Positions 63,277 to 64,000 of a stretch of DNA of 64,000 bases are shown in pieces. Each line of letters starts with the position of its first letter. Position 1 is the stretch's first letter. This stretch comes from Gemmatimonadota bacterium (GTDB lineage Bacteria; Gemmatimonadota; Gemmatimonadetes; Gemmatimonadales; Gemmatimonadaceae): positions 1 to 64,000 of the forward strand of contig VHBO01000005.1 of NCBI GenBank assembly GCA_016871895.1. The letters are read 5' to 3'. Made by a program: the position numbers and the translations under genes. A model generated the notes under the pieces. That model was not told where the DNA came from, searched no databases, and saw only the letters and a program-made list of their open reading frames with translations.

Positions 63277-64000
63277 GCCCCAAGGTCCTGCCCGATTCGC
63301 TCGACATCCACGACGATCAGGCACGGGTCCTCGTCGATCACCTCGCCGACGCCGCCCGACGGATCGTCGCCGAGGAGGAACGCCTCGAGCAGGAGATGCG
63401 GGTGCGCGAGGAGCAGGCCACGCAGGCCGAGCGCACGCAGACGGAGAAGGAGCAGCAGGCGAAGGTCGGGTTCATCGCCGGCGTCCTGCTGGTCGTGGTC
63501 GCCTTCTTCTCGGTCCCCGCCATCGGCGCGCTGGGCGTGGGCGCGGCCATCTGGGCCTGGAACGCGCGGCAGGCGGCGCAGGCGGCGGCGGAGGTCGCCA
63601 GGACCAACTGGCGCTACAGGAAGGTCTTCAAGCAGGAGCACACGGACCTGCGGCGTGACTACAAGGTCCGACGCCTCGGCGTGGCGTGGGTCCCCGTCGC
63701 CTCGCAGGTCCCGCTCGAGGGCGGGCACTTCATCGTGGACCACTCGGGGAGCACCGCCGAGCGCCAGTTCAGCCTCAACAGCGTGAAGGACCCGTCGATG
63801 TTCGTCTCGAGCATCTCCGCGCTGGAGGGGATGGTGGGGGCGCTGCCGATCGTCGAGGGCTCGCAGGCGGTGGAGGACGTGGACACCTCCGACCTCTCGC
63901 GCTCCATCCAGAACGTGCCGCTCTACGACTACCTGGGCACGATGGACCGCAGCATGCGCGACGCGACCTACCTGCTGAACGACCTGCGCACGGAGACGGT
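63273..64000 (+). CDS. Coiled-coil membrane protein, partial at the right edge
   Basis: At least 242 codons are present and the frame stays open to the end of the window. The N-terminus is a charged coiled coil rich in Glu, Gln and Arg (AARRIVAEEERLEQEMRVREEQ). One hydrophobic segment comes next (VGFIAGVLLVVVAFFSVPAIGALGVGAAIWAW). A cytoplasmic or external domain follows, with RRLGVAWVPVASQVPLEGGHFIVDHSG and SLNSVKDPSMFVSSISALEGM. It overlaps the preceding gene as ATGA and belongs to the SPFH unit. The family is not recognised. Confidence 0.75.
   Translation, partial: MSPKVLPDSLDIHDDQARVLVDHLADAARRIVAEEERLEQEMRVREEQATQAERTQTEKEQQAKVGFIAGVLLVVVAFFSVPAIGALGVGAAIWAWNARQAAQAAAEVARTNWRYRKVFKQEHTDLRRDYKVRRLGVAWVPVASQVPLEGGHFIVDHSGSTAERQFSLNSVKDPSMFVSSISALEGMVGALPIVEGSQAVEDVDTSDLSRSIQNVPLYDYLGTMDRSMRDATYLLNDLRTET

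Overview
This is a chromosomal window from a GC-rich, Gram-negative-type bacterium, most likely a member of the Gemmatimonadota. The assignment rests on gene content, not on a marker gene: two very large secreted Asp-box (BNR/VPS10-like) propeller proteins, many secreted M28, M20, amidohydrolase and phosphatase enzymes with signal peptides ending in an Ala-x-Ala-Gln cut site, a stand-alone TonB C-terminal domain protein, and the futalosine route to menaquinone. No rRNA, tRNA, CRISPR array, insertion sequence or phage gene was seen. Coding density is very high, many genes overlap by ATGA or GTGA, and no gap reaches 300 bases.

Layout. 1-2603 (minus): a tryptophan-to-anthranilate pair, indoleamine 2,3-dioxygenase and kynureninase. 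2680-7864 (plus): class I fumarase, small secreted and zinc-ribbon proteins, a VanX-like dipeptidase, a YggX-like protein, an NrtR-like regulator and a MoeB/rhodanese fusion. 7869-12515 (minus): M28 peptidase, aldo/keto reductase and a PafA-like phosphatase. 12590-15736: the first Asp-box protein. 15797-20528: tryptophan operon trpD-trpCF-trpB-trpA with a leader that looks like a classical attenuator (24-codon leader ORF with two Trp codons, then a strong hairpin). 20477-23396 (minus): a NosD-like/cupredoxin lipoprotein and a NirK-like two-domain multicopper oxidase. 23424-25080 (plus): a DUF2490 protein and a methyltransferase. 25141-29922 (minus): M20 hydrolase, metallo-beta-lactamase-fold hydrolase, and two envelope proteins. 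30089-32463 (plus): a His-rich secreted protein, mqnB, mqnD and a cytochrome-like lipoprotein. 32476-34896 (minus): a G8-domain/beta-helix lipoprotein of lower GC content. 34998-38435 (minus): EttA and an amidohydrolase. 38609-40828 (plus): DsbD-type membrane protein, TlpA-like thioredoxin and an alpha/beta hydrolase. 40797-43092 (minus): alpha/beta hydrolase, 2H phosphoesterase and PAP2 phosphatase. 43112-48314 (plus): GNAT, N-succinylamino-acid-racemase-like enolase, M20 desuccinylase-like enzyme, then TsaC/Sua5 and plant-type FabI. 48383-53218 (minus): GNAT, the second Asp-box protein and a PAS-GGDEF protein. 53230-61341 (plus): GMC oxidoreductase, transketolase, D-Ala-D-Ala-ligase-like ATP-grasp, outer-membrane-like protein, VKOR, and a chimeric TonB protein. 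61466-64000 (plus): SPFH/zinc-ribbon protein and two membrane proteins, the last cut by the window end.

How the parts connect. Synthesis (trpDCFBA) and oxidative breakdown (IDO, KynU) of tryptophan lie in the same window, and anthranilate from KynU could feed TrpD. MqnB and MqnD show that menaquinone is made from futalosine, so the MenC-like enolase at 43885 is probably not a menaquinone enzyme. Its tight GNAT and M20 neighbours instead fit a D- to L-amino acid conversion route. Several genes start 6 nt after a TANNNT-like hexamer and lack a ribosome binding site, which suggests frequent leaderless transcription.
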